Assembly: GCF_003688285.1 (NCBI RefSeq)
Contig: NZ_RCNT01000003.1
Location: 193,501 to 257,500, forward strand
DNA from: Rhodophyticola porphyridii
GTDB lineage: Bacteria; Pseudomonadota; Alphaproteobacteria; Rhodobacterales; Rhodobacteraceae
DNA: 64,000 bases
Direction of reading: 5' to 3'
The translations under genes were made by a program, and so were the position numbers. The notes under the pieces were generated by a model. That model was given only the letters and a program-made list of their open reading frames with translations, ran no database searches and was not told the origin of the DNA. Positions 25,427 to 33,243 of this stretch are shown in pieces. Numbering within the stretch: the first letter of the stretch is position 1; each line of letters starts with the position of its first letter.

Positions 25427-26880
25427 TGGCCGATCTGCTTGTCACGGGCGCCACGATCATCCCCGTCGATGCGGCCCGCAGGGTGATTTACGACGGGGCG
25501 ATGGCCATCACCGAAGGGCGGATCACAGCCATCGGCCCGCGCGACGAGGTCGAGGCCCGCCATGACGCCCCGCAGGTCATCGATGCCAAGGGCAAGGTGA
25601 TGCTTCCCGGTCTGATCGATGTGCATGCCCATGCGGGCCACGGGCTGATCAAAACCATGGGCATGGAACAGGCGAACCATTGGGAACGGATTTGCGGAGA
25701 AGTCTATACCACCGGTTCAACGCCGGCTTTCTGGTATGCGGAGGCCCGGCTGGCGGCGCTGGAACGGTTGCGCTTCGGGGTTACCTGCGGTGTCTCGCTT
25801 CTGGGCGGCGGCGATACCATCATGCGAACCGACAGCCCGGAATATGCGGCCGCCCATATGCAAGGCGTGGCCGAGATCGGCACGCGCGACGTAATGGCCG
25901 TCGGCCCCACACGAGCCCCACATCCGCTGAGCTATGCAACGTGGCAGGCCGATGGCCGCGCCACCCATCATCCGGTGAGCTTCGAGCAGCAGCGTGCCAC
26001 TTGCGAGGAGGTGCTGAGCCGCTGGCATGGAGCCAATGCGGGGCGGCTGTCGGTCGCCTTGATTTATCCGGTCCTGCGCGACGAACACGAATGCAACATG
26101 GCCCCTCGCGATTACGAGGACGCCTGCCGTCAGGCGCGGATCATCCGCGCTCTGGCGCGCGAGGCGGGCGTGGTGTTCACCCAGGACGGGCATTGGCGCG
26201 GATCGGTCCGCCGTGCCCATGATCTCGGCTTGCTTGGCCCCGATACGCTTCTTTCCCACGCGATCGATCTGCACGAAGACGAAATCCTGCTTTGCGCAGA
26301 TAGCGACACGCGGATCGCGCATAATCCCTCAGCCATTGCATCGGTCATGGGCCGTTGCCCGGCGGTCGAACTGATCGAGGCGGGTGCGACCGTGGCGCTA
26401 GGTTCGGATGCGACCGCGCCGGATCGTTCGGCAGACATGTTTCGGCACATGCAGCAGGCGATGCACTACCACCGCCGGCATTTCAGGGACGCCGGCATCC
26501 TGCCCCCCGGCAAGACTCTTGAAATGGCGACCATCGATGGCGCGACCGCGCTTGGGCTGGCCGATCAGATCGGTTCGCTGGAAGTTGGAAAGAAGGCCGA
26601 TGCAATCCTGATCGACATGCAACGCCCTCATCTCTACCCGCTGAACATGGAACCGTTCCGTGTCGTCTATTTCGCCAATGGCAATGATGTGGATACGGTT
26701 CTGATCGATGGCGAAGTGCTGTTGAGCGATGGGATGCCTACCCGGGTCGAGACCGGCGCGGTGCTGGCCGAGGCTCAGGCGGAGGCGGACGCGATGATTG
26801 ATCGGATCGGCGCCAGAGACATGCTCGGTGTACCGCCGGGGTTCTGGGGACAGGCCCGGTATGACGGAGGGACAGTATGA
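25426..26880 (+). CDS. ATZ/TRZ-type amidohydrolase
   Basis: About 484 residues, TIM-barrel metal-dependent hydrolase. Metal ligands are expected in DVHAHAGHG (HxH at the end of strand 1), a histidine in QDGHWRG, LSHAIDLHEDE, and the Asp in LGSDATAPDRS. The N-terminal MADLLVTGATIIPVD and C-terminal VGKKADAILID strands build the side beta-sandwich of this family. Relatives deaminate or dechlorinate triazines, guanine, S-adenosylhomocysteine and other N-heterocycles or remove amino groups. Start ATG 25426 overlaps the preceding stop. In this operon it probably performs a hydrolytic step on an imported nitrogen heterocycle; substrate unknown. Confidence 0.87.
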   Translation: MADLLVTGATIIPVDAARRVIYDGAMAITEGRITAIGPRDEVEARHDAPQVIDAKGKVMLPGLIDVHAHAGHGLIKTMGMEQANHWERICGEVYTTGSTPAFWYAEARLAALERLRFGVTCGVSLLGGGDTIMRTDSPEYAAAHMQGVAEIGTRDVMAVGPTRAPHPLSYATWQADGRATHHPVSFEQQRATCEEVLSRWHGANAGRLSVALIYPVLRDEHECNMAPRDYEDACRQARIIRALAREAGVVFTQDGHWRGSVRRAHDLGLLGPDTLLSHAIDLHEDEILLCADSDTRIAHNPSAIASVMGRCPAVELIEAGATVALGSDATAPDRSADMFRHMQQAMHYHRRHFRDAGILPPGKTLEMATIDGATALGLADQIGSLEVGKKADAILIDMQRPHLYPLNMEPFRVVYFANGNDVDTVLIDGEVLLSDGMPTRVETGAVLAEAQAEADAMIDRIGARDMLGVPPGFWGQARYDGGTV

Positions 26881-27539
26881 GCATCCATATCATCAATCCC
26901 AACAGCAGCCGGACCGTGACCGACGGTATCGACGCGGCCATTGACCCGATGCGCACGGCCAGCTCCGTCCCGATCCTCTGCAGCCATCTGCACGGCACCC
27001 CACCGGGGATCGAAACCCAGGCCCATGTCGATGGCGTGGTTGCCCCGCTTCTGGCGCGTGCCGCAGAGCTGGAAGACGAGGCATCGGCCTTCGTGATCGC
27101 CTGTTTCTCGGATCCCGGGCTTGCGGCATTGCGCGAGCAAAGCGCCAAACCCGTTCTGGGTATCGCCGAAAGTGCGGTTCTGACAGCGATGACCCTTGGC
27201 CAGCGCTTCGGTATCCTGTCGATCCTGCCCACCTCCGTTCCGCGGCATATGCGGTTTCTTGGGGCAATGGGTGTGATGGACAGGCTGGCCGGGGATCTGC
27301 CGCTGAATCTGGGTGTGGCCGATCTCGGCGACGAGGGCAGGACATTTGCCCGCCAGAAGGAGGTGGGCGCGCGCCTGCGCGACAGCCACGGCGCGGATGT
27401 GCTGATCCTCGGATGCGCGGGCATGACGGCCTATCGCAAACGCCTGTCCGAGGCGCTTGGCCTGCCCGTTGTCGAACCCTGTCAGGCCGCTGCCGCAATG
27501 GCGATCGGCCGTGTCGCCCTAGCCAAGACCGATGTCTAA
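26877..27539 (+). CDS. Asp/Glu/hydantoin racemase family protein
   Basis: 220 residues. Starts SIHIINPNSS, the nucleotide-free racemase motif seen in hydantoin racemases (HyuE), and holds the two catalytic cysteines in VIACFSDPGL and LILGCAGMT. Such enzymes interconvert D- and L-5-substituted hydantoins or related acids, or act as arylmalonate decarboxylase-like or maleate isomerase-like enzymes. Together with the divergent hydantoinase this argues for hydantoin or ureide metabolism. It overlaps the amidohydrolase stop (ATGA) and is 15 nt from the DapA-like gene. Confidence 0.87.
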   Translation: MSIHIINPNSSRTVTDGIDAAIDPMRTASSVPILCSHLHGTPPGIETQAHVDGVVAPLLARAAELEDEASAFVIACFSDPGLAALREQSAKPVLGIAESAVLTAMTLGQRFGILSILPTSVPRHMRFLGAMGVMDRLAGDLPLNLGVADLGDEGRTFARQKEVGARLRDSHGADVLILGCAGMTAYRKRLSEALGLPVVEPCQAAAAMAIGRVALAKTDV

Positions 27540-27554
27540 CAAAGGATCCTTGCC

Positions 27555-28478
27555 ATGACCCATCTGACCGAAGACGCGCATGGCGTTTACGTGATTGCCG
27601 TCACCCCGTTCCTGCCCGATGGCGGCCTGGATCTGGAAAGCACCGACCGGATGGTGGATTTCTATCTGGAGACCGGGGCGACCGGCCTGACGGTTCTGGG
27701 CATGATGGGGGAGGCACCAAAGCTGACCATCGAGGAGTCGCGCATCGTCGTGCGGCGCATCCTGGCCCGTGTGGCTGGCCGTGTGCCGGTTGTCGTCGGA
27801 GTGTCGGCACCGGGTCTTGCGCAGATTCAGGCGCTCAGCACGGCGGTCATGGATGATGGGGCCGCAGGCGTCATGATCGCGCCGCCCGGCAACCTGCACA
27901 CCGATGACCAGATCGTCTCATACTACCATCAGGCGGCACATTTCATCGGTGACACACCCTTCGTCCTGCAGGATTTTCCGCTGGCCACGGGCGTTCACAT
28001 GTCCGTCCCGGTCATCAAGCGGATCATCGAAGATCTGCCCGGTTGCGTTTGCCTCAAACACGAAGACTGGCCTGGACTGGAGAAGATATCTGCATTGCGG
28101 GCGGAAGGCGCCGTTTCGCGGCGGATCTCCGTGCTTTGCGGCAATGGCGGGCTGTTCCTGCCCGAAGAAATGGCGCGAGGCGCGGACGGGGCGATGACGG
28201 GGTTCGGGTATCCGGAAATGATGGTCGACGTCGTCCGCCACCATCGGGCGGGTACGCCCGACCGTGGGCAGGACATATTCGACGCCTATCTGCCGCTGGC
28301 GCGCTATGAGTTGCAGCCGGGGGCGGGGCTGGCGGTTCGGAAATACGTGCTGGCCAAACGCGGCGTGATTGCGCATGCCACGCTCCGCCGCCCCGGCGCG
28401 GCCATCACCGATGCCGCGCGCGCCGAAGTGGATCGGCTGATCGAGAGACAAGAGAAACGTTTGAAGGAGATTGGCTGA
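27555..28478 (+). CDS. DapA-like (dihydrodipicolinate synthase/NAL family) aldolase
   Basis: 307 residues, class I Schiff-base TIM barrel. GVYVIAVTPFLPDGGLDLES is the standard N-terminus, TGLTVLGMMGEAPKLTIEE carries the substrate-binding G-x-x-G-E motif, FVLQDFP supplies the aromatic/acid residue where true DapA has YN-P, and the Schiff-base lysine is in CLKHEDW. The replacement of the usual Y-N-x-P by Q-D-F-P argues against a housekeeping lysine enzyme. Family members cleave or form 2-oxo acid aldols or dehydrate sugar acids. In this operon it probably acts late in the pathway. Confidence 0.88.
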   Translation: MTHLTEDAHGVYVIAVTPFLPDGGLDLESTDRMVDFYLETGATGLTVLGMMGEAPKLTIEESRIVVRRILARVAGRVPVVVGVSAPGLAQIQALSTAVMDDGAAGVMIAPPGNLHTDDQIVSYYHQAAHFIGDTPFVLQDFPLATGVHMSVPVIKRIIEDLPGCVCLKHEDWPGLEKISALRAEGAVSRRISVLCGNGGLFLPEEMARGADGAMTGFGYPEMMVDVVRHHRAGTPDRGQDIFDAYLPLARYELQPGAGLAVRKYVLAKRGVIAHATLRRPGAAITDAARAEVDRLIERQEKRLKEIG

Positions 28479-29245
28479 TGGAATTGGGAATAACCGGGAA
28501 ACGCGCATTGGTTCTGGGGGCCAGCCGGGGTCTGGGCCGCGCTATAGCCGAAGGTCTGGCCGCGGAGGGCGTCAAGGTTTTTGCCGCCGCGCGCAGCGTC
28601 GACAGGATCACCGACTGGTCCGCAGATCTGCCGAACGTCACGCCCATGCGGGTCGATCTCGCCGATCATGCCAGCGTCGCGCAGCTTGCCGAAACGCTTC
28701 TGTCGGCGGGCGGCGTCGACATTCTGGTCACAAACTCCGGCGGCCCGGCCCCCGGCCCCGCAGCCACCGCCGCGCGCAGCGACTGGATCGCGCAGTTCGA
28801 AGCGATGGCGGCGAACATCTTCGATCTTTCCGCCCGGCTTCTGCCCGGCATGCGCGAGCGTGGCTGGGGCCGGATCATCTGCATCACATCGTCGGGCGTG
28901 GAACAGCCCATTCCCAATCTGGCGCTTTCGAACGGTATCCGGTCTGCCGTGGTGGGCTGGGCCAAGACACTGGCCGCCGAGGTCGCAGCGGACGGTGTGA
29001 CCGTGAATGCAGTTCTGCCGGGCCGTATCCATACCGACAGGGTGGATGAACTGGACGCCGCCGCCGCGAAACGGAGCGGCAAACCGGTGGAGGATATCAA
29101 GTCCGCCTCCGCCGCCAGCATTCCCATGGGCCGCTATGGCAAACCATCGGAATTCGCCGATATGGTGGTGTTTCTCGCCTCGGAGCGCGCGTCCTATGTT
29201 ACCGGCAGCCGGGTCCGGATCGACGGAGGATCTATCCGCTCCTAG
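28478..29245 (+). CDS. SDR-family NAD(P)-dependent oxidoreductase
   Basis: 255 residues. Rossmann motif GASRGLGRAIAEGLA in the classical T/S-G-x3-G-x-G form, NSGGPAPG in place of NNAG, and C-terminal YVTGSRVRIDGG are present. At the catalytic position the sequence reads CITSSGVEQPIPNLALSNGIRSAVVGWAKTLA; the usual tyrosine of Y-x3-K is not obvious (NLALSNGIR), as in the 3-oxoacyl reductase-like FabL/ 'SDR without Tyr' set. The reaction is thus uncertain. It overlaps the DapA-like stop (TGATG) and ends 0 nt from the convergent channel gene. Last gene of the operon. Confidence 0.85.
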   Translation: MELGITGKRALVLGASRGLGRAIAEGLAAEGVKVFAAARSVDRITDWSADLPNVTPMRVDLADHASVAQLAETLLSAGGVDILVTNSGGPAPGPAATAARSDWIAQFEAMAANIFDLSARLLPGMRERGWGRIICITSSGVEQPIPNLALSNGIRSAVVGWAKTLAAEVAADGVTVNAVLPGRIHTDRVDELDAAAAKRSGKPVEDIKSASAASIPMGRYGKPSEFADMVVFLASERASYVTGSRVRIDGGSIRS

Positions 29246-30043
29246 TCAGTCGGAGCCTGTCCGCTGCCGCTCCCCGTCCCGCTCCTGAAGATGCTTCTCG
29301 ATCATCTCCAGGCGGGCCAGAACCTCGTCGCGATAGGCATCCGTCGCGGCGTTGCTTTCCTCCGCATGGGCGTCCTGCATCGAGTTCACGATCAGACCCA
29401 CCAGAAGGTTCACCACCGCGAAGGTCGTCATCATGATGAAGGGCACGAAAAACACCCACGCGTACTGATAGACCTCCAGAACCGGGCGCACGATACCCAT
29501 CGACCAGCTTTCCAGCGTCATGATCTGAAAGAGCGAATAGAGCGACCGCCCGAGGGTACCGAACCATTCGGGGAAGCTGGCCCCGAAAAGCTTGGTCGCC
29601 ATCACCGCCCCGATGTAGAAGATAATCGCCATCAGCAGAAAGACCGAGCCCATGCCGGGTAGCGCGGTCACGAATCCTTCGACCACCCGGCGCAGGCGCG
29701 GCGCGACCGAGATCACCCGCAGAACCCGCAAAATCCGCAGCGCCCGCAAGACCGACAGACCCTGGCCCGCCGGGATCAGGGCGATCCCGACAATGACGAA
29801 GTCGAAGTTGTTCCAGCCGGACCGGAAGAAATTCAGCCGGTGCGCGATCAGCTTCAGCGCGATTTCTATCACGAAGATGCTCAGGCAGATCCGGTCGAGC
29901 AGCAGGATAAGCGGCCCCGCCGCATTCATCAGCGTGGGCGAGGTTTCCATCCCCAGCAGAATGGCATTGAAGATGATGACACCGATAATACCGAATCGCA
30001 CCTGAGGTGTGTCCAGAAAATCCGCAAGTTTTTGTCGTGTCAT
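29246..30043 (-). CDS. Voltage-gated sodium channel, NaChBac/NavSp1 type
   Basis: About 265 residues, six membrane segments and a cytoplasmic helical tail, the layout of homotetrameric bacterial Nav channels. The S4 voltage sensor has arginines at every third position (R100, R103, R106, R109), and the selectivity filter reads TLESW (176-180), followed by SMGIVRP as in known NavAb/NavSp proteins; NavSp1 comes from Silicibacter pomeroyi. The tail EVLARLEMIEKHL is the coiled coil. ATG 30043 follows AAGGGG and overlaps the methyltransferase stop (ATGA), so the longer GTG/ATG forms are rejected. Confidence 0.94.
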   Translation of the reverse strand: MTRQKLADFLDTPQVRFGIIGVIIFNAILLGMETSPTLMNAAGPLILLLDRICLSIFVIEIALKLIAHRLNFFRSGWNNFDFVIVGIALIPAGQGLSVLRALRILRVLRVISVAPRLRRVVEGFVTALPGMGSVFLLMAIIFYIGAVMATKLFGASFPEWFGTLGRSLYSLFQIMTLESWSMGIVRPVLEVYQYAWVFFVPFIMMTTFAVVNLLVGLIVNSMQDAHAEESNAATDAYRDEVLARLEMIEKHLQERDGERQRTGSD

Positions 30044-31278
30044 CCCTGCCCCTTCTTCGGCTTCGCCTCGATATGGGGCAGGGTCAGGCTCGCAGCAAGC
30101 TCCACATGAGGGCTCCAGCGAAACTGATCGACGACTTGCACCCAATTCAGGCGATAGCCTGCCTTGATGAGGGTTTTGGCGTCGCGGGCGAAGGTGACCG
30201 GGTTGCAGGAAACCATTGCCACGCGCGGCACCTGTGCCGTGGCGATCTCGCGGGTCTGCGCCTCGGCACCCGCGCGCGGCGGGTCGATCAGGACGGCATC
30301 AAATCGAGCCAGTTCATCAGCGAGAAGCGGGCGGCGGAACAGATCCCGGGTTTCGGTCGTCAGTGGCTTGAGTCCGGTCGCAAGGCGCAGCCCACGGTCC
30401 AGCGCCGCGATCATCTCGCCATCCCCCTCGACGGCGTGGACGCTTGCCGCAAGCGCAAGCGGCAGTGCAAAGGTGCCGCATCCCGCGAAAAGATCCGCGA
30501 TCTGCATCGCAGAGCCGGTGGCCTCCCTGACCGCGGCCAGCAGCGCCACTTCCCCGTCCTTGGTGGCCTGCAGGAAAGCCCCGGGCGGTGGTGCCACCTT
30601 GGCCGGACCGAATTCCTGTGTCGGCTGGGCACCGGTGAAAACGGTTTCGCCGTCCCATGCAAGGCGCGCAAATCGGCCGATATATCTCGGCAGCGACATG
30701 CGCAGAGTCCCATCCAGCGGCTTACCGCCAGTGACGGCGCAATCGATCCCCGCTTCCGATAGGGTCAGGGCGAAGGACAGCGTGGCACTGCGCGATCCGC
30801 CCAGCCGGGTTATCTCCTCCAGTGCCGGGATCACCGCCAGCAGGTCCGGGTGCAGTACAAAACAGTCTCTGATGGGCACGATTGTGTCTGATTTTCGCGC
30901 GTGAAATCCGACCATCGCCGCCTTTTTGGTACGCTTTCCCGCAAGGGTCGCGCGACGGCGGGATCGTGCGGGGGACACGTGAATCGGACGAAAGTCGGTC
31001 TCAAGACCCTGTGCCGCCAGAGCCTTGCGCACGACATCCTCCTTCCAGTCAGCCAGAAACCGGTCGGACGCATGTTGCAACGAGCAGCCGCCGCAACTCC
31101 TAAAATGCGGGCATGGCGCACGAACCCTCTCTGCGGAGGGGGTCAGGATACGCGCATCCTCGAGCCTGCCGTTCAGGACAGTGCCGTCCACGATTTCGCC
31201 GGGGAGGGTCAGGGGCACATAGACAGGCCCTGGCGCGATACCGTCGCCATGGTGGCCAAGCCGTTCGATTTCAAGCAT
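30040..31278 (-). CDS. TrmA/RlmD-type class I RNA methyltransferase with 4Fe-4S site
   Basis: About 412 residues. N-terminal TRAM-like strand segment, then an iron-sulfur cluster motif CPHFRSCGGCSLQH plus the later Cys in RDCFVLH, a SAM-binding Rossmann domain with DLFAGCGTFALPLA, the DPPRAG motif, and the nucleophilic Cys in MVSCNPVTFARD. This family makes 5-methyluridine in 23S rRNA (RlmD/RlmC) or tRNA (TrmA). The exact target cannot be told. ATG 31278 has GAGG 5 nt upstream; GTG 31284 is an alternative. Its stop overlaps the channel start. Confidence 0.92.
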   Translation of the reverse strand: MLEIERLGHHGDGIAPGPVYVPLTLPGEIVDGTVLNGRLEDARILTPSAERVRAPCPHFRSCGGCSLQHASDRFLADWKEDVVRKALAAQGLETDFRPIHVSPARSRRRATLAGKRTKKAAMVGFHARKSDTIVPIRDCFVLHPDLLAVIPALEEITRLGGSRSATLSFALTLSEAGIDCAVTGGKPLDGTLRMSLPRYIGRFARLAWDGETVFTGAQPTQEFGPAKVAPPPGAFLQATKDGEVALLAAVREATGSAMQIADLFAGCGTFALPLALAASVHAVEGDGEMIAALDRGLRLATGLKPLTTETRDLFRRPLLADELARFDAVLIDPPRAGAEAQTREIATAQVPRVAMVSCNPVTFARDAKTLIKAGYRLNWVQVVDQFRWSPHVELAASLTLPHIEAKPKKGQG

Positions 31279-31380
31279 GGGCACCTCTTGGTCCGCGCAC
31301 GGCGGCGATCACGCCCTCAGGACCGTACCGCGGTGGCGACGGCTGGCCCGCAGCGCCTGACGCATGAGCAGCATTCTCCG

Positions 31381-33243
31381 TCACTCCGCGGCCTCGCGGA
31401 TGCCGATAAAGCCGCCCGATTGCCGGTTCCAGTACCGCGCATAGAGCCCGTCCTGCTCCAGAAGCGACTCGTGTGTGCCCTCTTCCACGATGCGGCCCTC
31501 GTCCAGAACAACGATCCGGTCCATCCGCGCGATGGTCGACAGGCGGTGAGCGATGGCGATCACGGTCTTACCCTCCATCACGTCGGCCAGCGTCGTCTGA
31601 ATCGCGGCCTCGACCTCGCTGTCAAGCGCGCTTGTCGCTTCGTCAAGGATCAGCACCGGCGCGTTTTTCAGAAACGCCCGGGCCAGCGCGATCCTCTGGC
31701 GCTGCCCGCCGGACAGCTTGACGCCCCGTTCGCCAAGATGCGCATCGTAACCTTTGCGGCCCTTGTGATCCTCCAGATCCTTGATGAACTCATGGGCCTC
31801 GGCACGTTTCGCGGCGGCAAGCATCTCCGCCTCGGATGCGCCGGGGCGACCGTAGAGGATATTGTCCCGGGCCGACCGGTTGAACATCGCGGTTTCCTGC
31901 GTGACCATCCCGATCTGACGGCGCAGACTGTCCTGGGTCAGGTCTCGCACATCACAGTCATCAAGCAGGATACGACCCTCTTCCGCATCATAGAGCCGTA
32001 AAAGCAGTGCGACCAAGGTTGATTTCCCCGCGCCAGAGGCCCCGACAAGCCCCAGCTTTTCGCCGGGTTCCACCACCAGAGACAGGTTGCTGATACCGCC
32101 CAGATCCCGGCCATAGGAGAAGCTCACGTCGGAATATGTGATCCGGCCCTTGGCACGCTCCAGCTCCAGCGCGCTTTCATCGTCGATAAGGCTGTGGGCG
32201 GGGGTCAGCGTATTCATCCCATCCTCGACCTCGCCAATGCTGCTGTAGATGCCCATGAGCGTAAAGCTGACCCAGCCGGTCATCTGCGAAATTCTCATCG
32301 CGATCGCCCCGGTCGCGGCGATGTCGCCCGGTGTCGCGATGCCCTGACGCCAGAGCAGGATCACGCCGAGAATCAGAATGACCGGAAGGAGCCCCGCGAC
32401 AGCCATCAGCGCAAAGCGGAAACCGGTTGAAAGATAACCGAACTCAAGAGACCGCTCGCGCAGCATCTGCATCGCGCGGATCGCCGCGGTATCCTCATGG
32501 GCGGTGTGCCCGAAAAGTTTGACCGTCTTGATGTTGGTGATCGTGTCCACCACCTGCCCGGTCACCATCGCCCGGGCGCCGGCACGCGCGGCCGCCCTCC
32601 GGCGGATACGGGGCAGGAACCAGGCGATCATCCAGAAGTAAAGCGCCAGCCAGACAAGCAGAACGAGAGCGATCCGCCAGTCGATGAATGTCAGCAGCAG
32701 GACCGATCCGATCATCGAGGCCAGCGCGAAGGCGATGGCGTTGATGATTTCGCCCAGGGAGTTGGTCAGGGCCTGCGCCGTCTGCATCTGCTTTTGCGCG
32801 ATGCGGCCTGCAAAATCGTTGTCAAAGAAGCTGACCGCATGGCCAAGCGACCACCGATGCAGGCGGCTTTGCACCAGCGGATAGACATTGGGCGGCAGGA
32901 CAATACCGTTGAACGCGGCGCTGGCGCCAAAGACAACCGGGCGCAGCAAAACAAAAAACGCGGCATATCCCAGCACCAGTAGCCAGTTTTCGGCGAAATA
33001 GGCGGCCGCGTCGCCGCTGTTGACGGCGCTGTCGATGATCATGCCCAGCAGAAGTGCAGTAAACACCTCCGTGGTCCCTGCGATGGCCGAGGCGGCGGTG
33101 GCGATGAAGATGACCGGCCAGGCACCGGCGAGACACCAGCGACAGAAGGCCATAAGCGTGCGCGGCGGCGGGCCTTCGGCGGGCGCAAACCCGTCGATCA
33201 TGTCGCCCAGGCGCTGCATGAGGGTCATCACGGCCTGTTTCAT
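31381..33243 (-). CDS. ABC exporter half-transporter (MsbA/ABCB-like), second of pair
   Basis: 620 residues: six-helix membrane domain (about 35-335) fused to an ATPase. Walker A GASGAGKST, signature LSGGQ, Walker B LILDEATSALD and an H-loop IAHRLST are intact. It exports lipids, peptides or drugs across the inner membrane. The start overlaps the stop of a homologous exporter gene (ATGA at 33240-33243), so the two probably form a heterodimer. Substrate unknown; no peptide or LPS genes adjoin. The 102 nt on its right end side to the methyltransferase gene hold no gene. Confidence 0.92.
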   Translation of the reverse strand: MKQAVMTLMQRLGDMIDGFAPAEGPPPRTLMAFCRWCLAGAWPVIFIATAASAIAGTTEVFTALLLGMIIDSAVNSGDAAAYFAENWLLVLGYAAFFVLLRPVVFGASAAFNGIVLPPNVYPLVQSRLHRWSLGHAVSFFDNDFAGRIAQKQMQTAQALTNSLGEIINAIAFALASMIGSVLLLTFIDWRIALVLLVWLALYFWMIAWFLPRIRRRAAARAGARAMVTGQVVDTITNIKTVKLFGHTAHEDTAAIRAMQMLRERSLEFGYLSTGFRFALMAVAGLLPVILILGVILLWRQGIATPGDIAATGAIAMRISQMTGWVSFTLMGIYSSIGEVEDGMNTLTPAHSLIDDESALELERAKGRITYSDVSFSYGRDLGGISNLSLVVEPGEKLGLVGASGAGKSTLVALLLRLYDAEEGRILLDDCDVRDLTQDSLRRQIGMVTQETAMFNRSARDNILYGRPGASEAEMLAAAKRAEAHEFIKDLEDHKGRKGYDAHLGERGVKLSGGQRQRIALARAFLKNAPVLILDEATSALDSEVEAAIQTTLADVMEGKTVIAIAHRLSTIARMDRIVVLDEGRIVEEGTHESLLEQDGLYARYWNRQSGGFIGIREAAE

